Positions 22,405 to 23,375 of a stretch of DNA of 23,375 nucleotides are shown piece by piece; positions within the stretch are counted from its first letter, which is position 1, and every line of letters begins with the position of its first letter. This stretch comes from JANYCG01 sp031431035 (GTDB taxonomy: Bacteria; Pseudomonadota; Gammaproteobacteria; Burkholderiales; Burkholderiaceae_C), in the NCBI GenBank assembly GCA_031431035.1, contig JANPCR010000061.1, positions 1 through 23,375 on the forward strand. Reading direction: 5' to 3'. The position numbers and the translations under genes are program-made. Below the pieces are notes generated by a model. That model did no database searches and was not told where the DNA came from. It saw nothing but the letters and a program-made list of their open reading frames with translations.

Positions 22405-23375
22405 ATGAATCAGAACCCAGACACTGTCACAAGTGACGCCCCTAGTGCCAACGCTAATGACGAGGCCAGTGACGACGTCAGCCTAATTGATATCCTGCAG
22501 GTCCTTGTTGAGAATTTTTGGCTGCTGCTGTTGGTGCCCATTGCCGCTGGGTTGGTTGCACTTGGCATCACTTACGCCATCCCACCGTCATTCACGGCCA
22601 CCACCAAATTCATGCCGCCACAGCAGCAACAAAGTGCCGCCAGCGCCATGCTGCAAAGTCTGGGAGCATTGGGCGGTTTGGCGGGTGCGTCTGGTGCTTT
22701 AAAGAACCCCGCAGACCAGTATGTGGCCTTGGTCAAAAGCCGAACCGTGCAAGACGCGCTGATTGATCGCTTCAAACTCAACGAGCGCTACGAAGAAAAG
22801 TTCAAGCAAGACAGCCGCAAACAGCTCGACAAAAACACCATGGTTGCCAGCGGTAAAGATGGCCTCATTACAATCGACCTTGAAGACAAAGACCCCGCTG
22901 TGGCCGCGCAAATCGCCAACGCGTACGTCGAAGAACTCGGCAAGTTGCTGAACCGCCTGGCCATCACCGAAGCCCAACAGCGCCGCGTGTTTTTTGAAAA
23001 GCAACTGCTAGGCGCCAAAGACAATCTGGTCAAAGCCGAATTGGGCCTTAAAAGTAGCGGCGTGAACAGCAGCGCTCTGAAGGCCAGCCCCCAAGCCGCC
23101 GTCGAAGGCCTGGCCAGACTCAAAGCCAGCATCACAGCCCAAGAAGTCAAACTGGCGTCCATGCGCGGCTACTTGACCGAATCCGCACCCGACTTCAAAC
23201 AGGCCCAAACCGAACTGTTTGCGCTGCGGTCGCAACTCACCCGCGCCGAAAAAGAAGAACCCGTCAGTACCAGCGACAGCGACTACATCACCAAATTCCG
23301 CGAATTCAAGTACAACGAAACTCTGTTTGAACTCTTCGCCAAACAGTACGAAATGGCCCGCGTAGACGAAAGCCG
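22405..23375 (+). CDS. Wzz/chain-length determinant (polysaccharide co-polymerase) protein, 3' end missing
   Basis: The frame is open to the window edge (323 codons seen). After an acidic, Asp/Asn-rich cytoplasmic N-terminus, VSLIDILQVLVENFWLLL leads into TM1 (about 37-58), the hallmark Wzz start, followed by the periplasmic PSFTATTKFMPPQQ segment with the conserved Y/F-x-A-x-x-x-x-x-P pattern. A long helical, coiled-coil-rich periplasmic region begins around residue 190 (AITEAQQRRVFFEKQLLGAKDNLVKAE). Such proteins set polymer length and pair with the Wza-like exporter 85 bp upstream. Whether it carries a C-terminal BY-kinase domain cannot be seen here. Confidence 0.93.
   Translation, partial: MNQNPDTVTSDAPSANANDEASDDVSLIDILQVLVENFWLLLLVPIAAGLVALGITYAIPPSFTATTKFMPPQQQQSAASAMLQSLGALGGLAGASGALKNPADQYVALVKSRTVQDALIDRFKLNERYEEKFKQDSRKQLDKNTMVASGKDGLITIDLEDKDPAVAAQIANAYVEELGKLLNRLAITEAQQRRVFFEKQLLGAKDNLVKAELGLKSSGVNSSALKASPQAAVEGLARLKASITAQEVKLASMRGYLTESAPDFKQAQTELFALRSQLTRAEKEEPVSTSDSDYITKFREFKYNETLFELFAKQYEMARVDES

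Overview
The window looks like a chromosomal segment from a betaproteobacterium of the order Burkholderiales, most likely Comamonadaceae (Rhodoferax/Polaromonas-like). This is inferred from protein style, high-GC coding bias, the plsX/rpmF pair, a PilJ/ChpA-type chemosensory operon, and a short interspersed repeat ending in AGCTAGAGGC. No rRNA, tRNA, CRISPR array, transposase or phage gene was found.

Left end (1-1110, minus strand): the 5' part of plsX lies downstream of rpmF. Between them are a terminator-like hairpin and four perfect 9-bp repeats that give the rpmF transcript a regular G-quadruplex motif. The small gene yceD, which commonly precedes rpmF, is not visible.

1109-5875 (plus strand): an EthD-family protein, a predicted alpha/beta-hydrolase lipoprotein, a Bcr/CflA-type drug-efflux transporter, miaA (tRNA dimethylallyltransferase), and an ABC ATPase of the LolD/MacB type with no permease beside it.

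5970-11343: a probable catabolic island. Two overlapping SnoaL/NTF2-like genes on the plus strand converge on a minus-strand set: thiolase, HSD10-like dehydrogenase and DUF169 protein. An AMP-forming acyl-CoA synthetase is transcribed divergently from the thiolase. Activation, NAD-dependent oxidation and thiolysis together suggest CoA-linked breakdown of an organic acid. The substrate cannot be told from sequence.

11584-19377 (minus strand): a compact Chp/Pil-like chemosensory operon. In transcription order it has a response regulator with an unusual N-terminal domain and proline-rich linker, a PilH-like receiver, a CheW-like adaptor, a large PilJ-like chemoreceptor, and a ChpA-like hybrid CheA with a C-terminal receiver. 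No cheR or cheB is present. It ends at a strand-specific terminator near 11370.

19378-19970 is a long divergent intergenic region with a repeat copy and a perfect 28-bp terminator-like palindrome. From 19971 to the right edge an exopolysaccharide locus starts: a Wza-like outer-membrane export protein with several SLBB segments, then a Wzz-type chain-length/co-polymerase protein cut by the window end. The head-to-head arrangement suggests, but does not prove, that the chemosensory system controls surface polysaccharide as well as, or instead of, type IV pili.

The most notable unexplained signals are a three-copy interspersed element of fixed 49-nt architecture, the rpmF-plsX G-quadruplex plus hairpin, a possible frameshift at the end of the N-terminally extended response regulator, and the palindrome in the polysaccharide leader.
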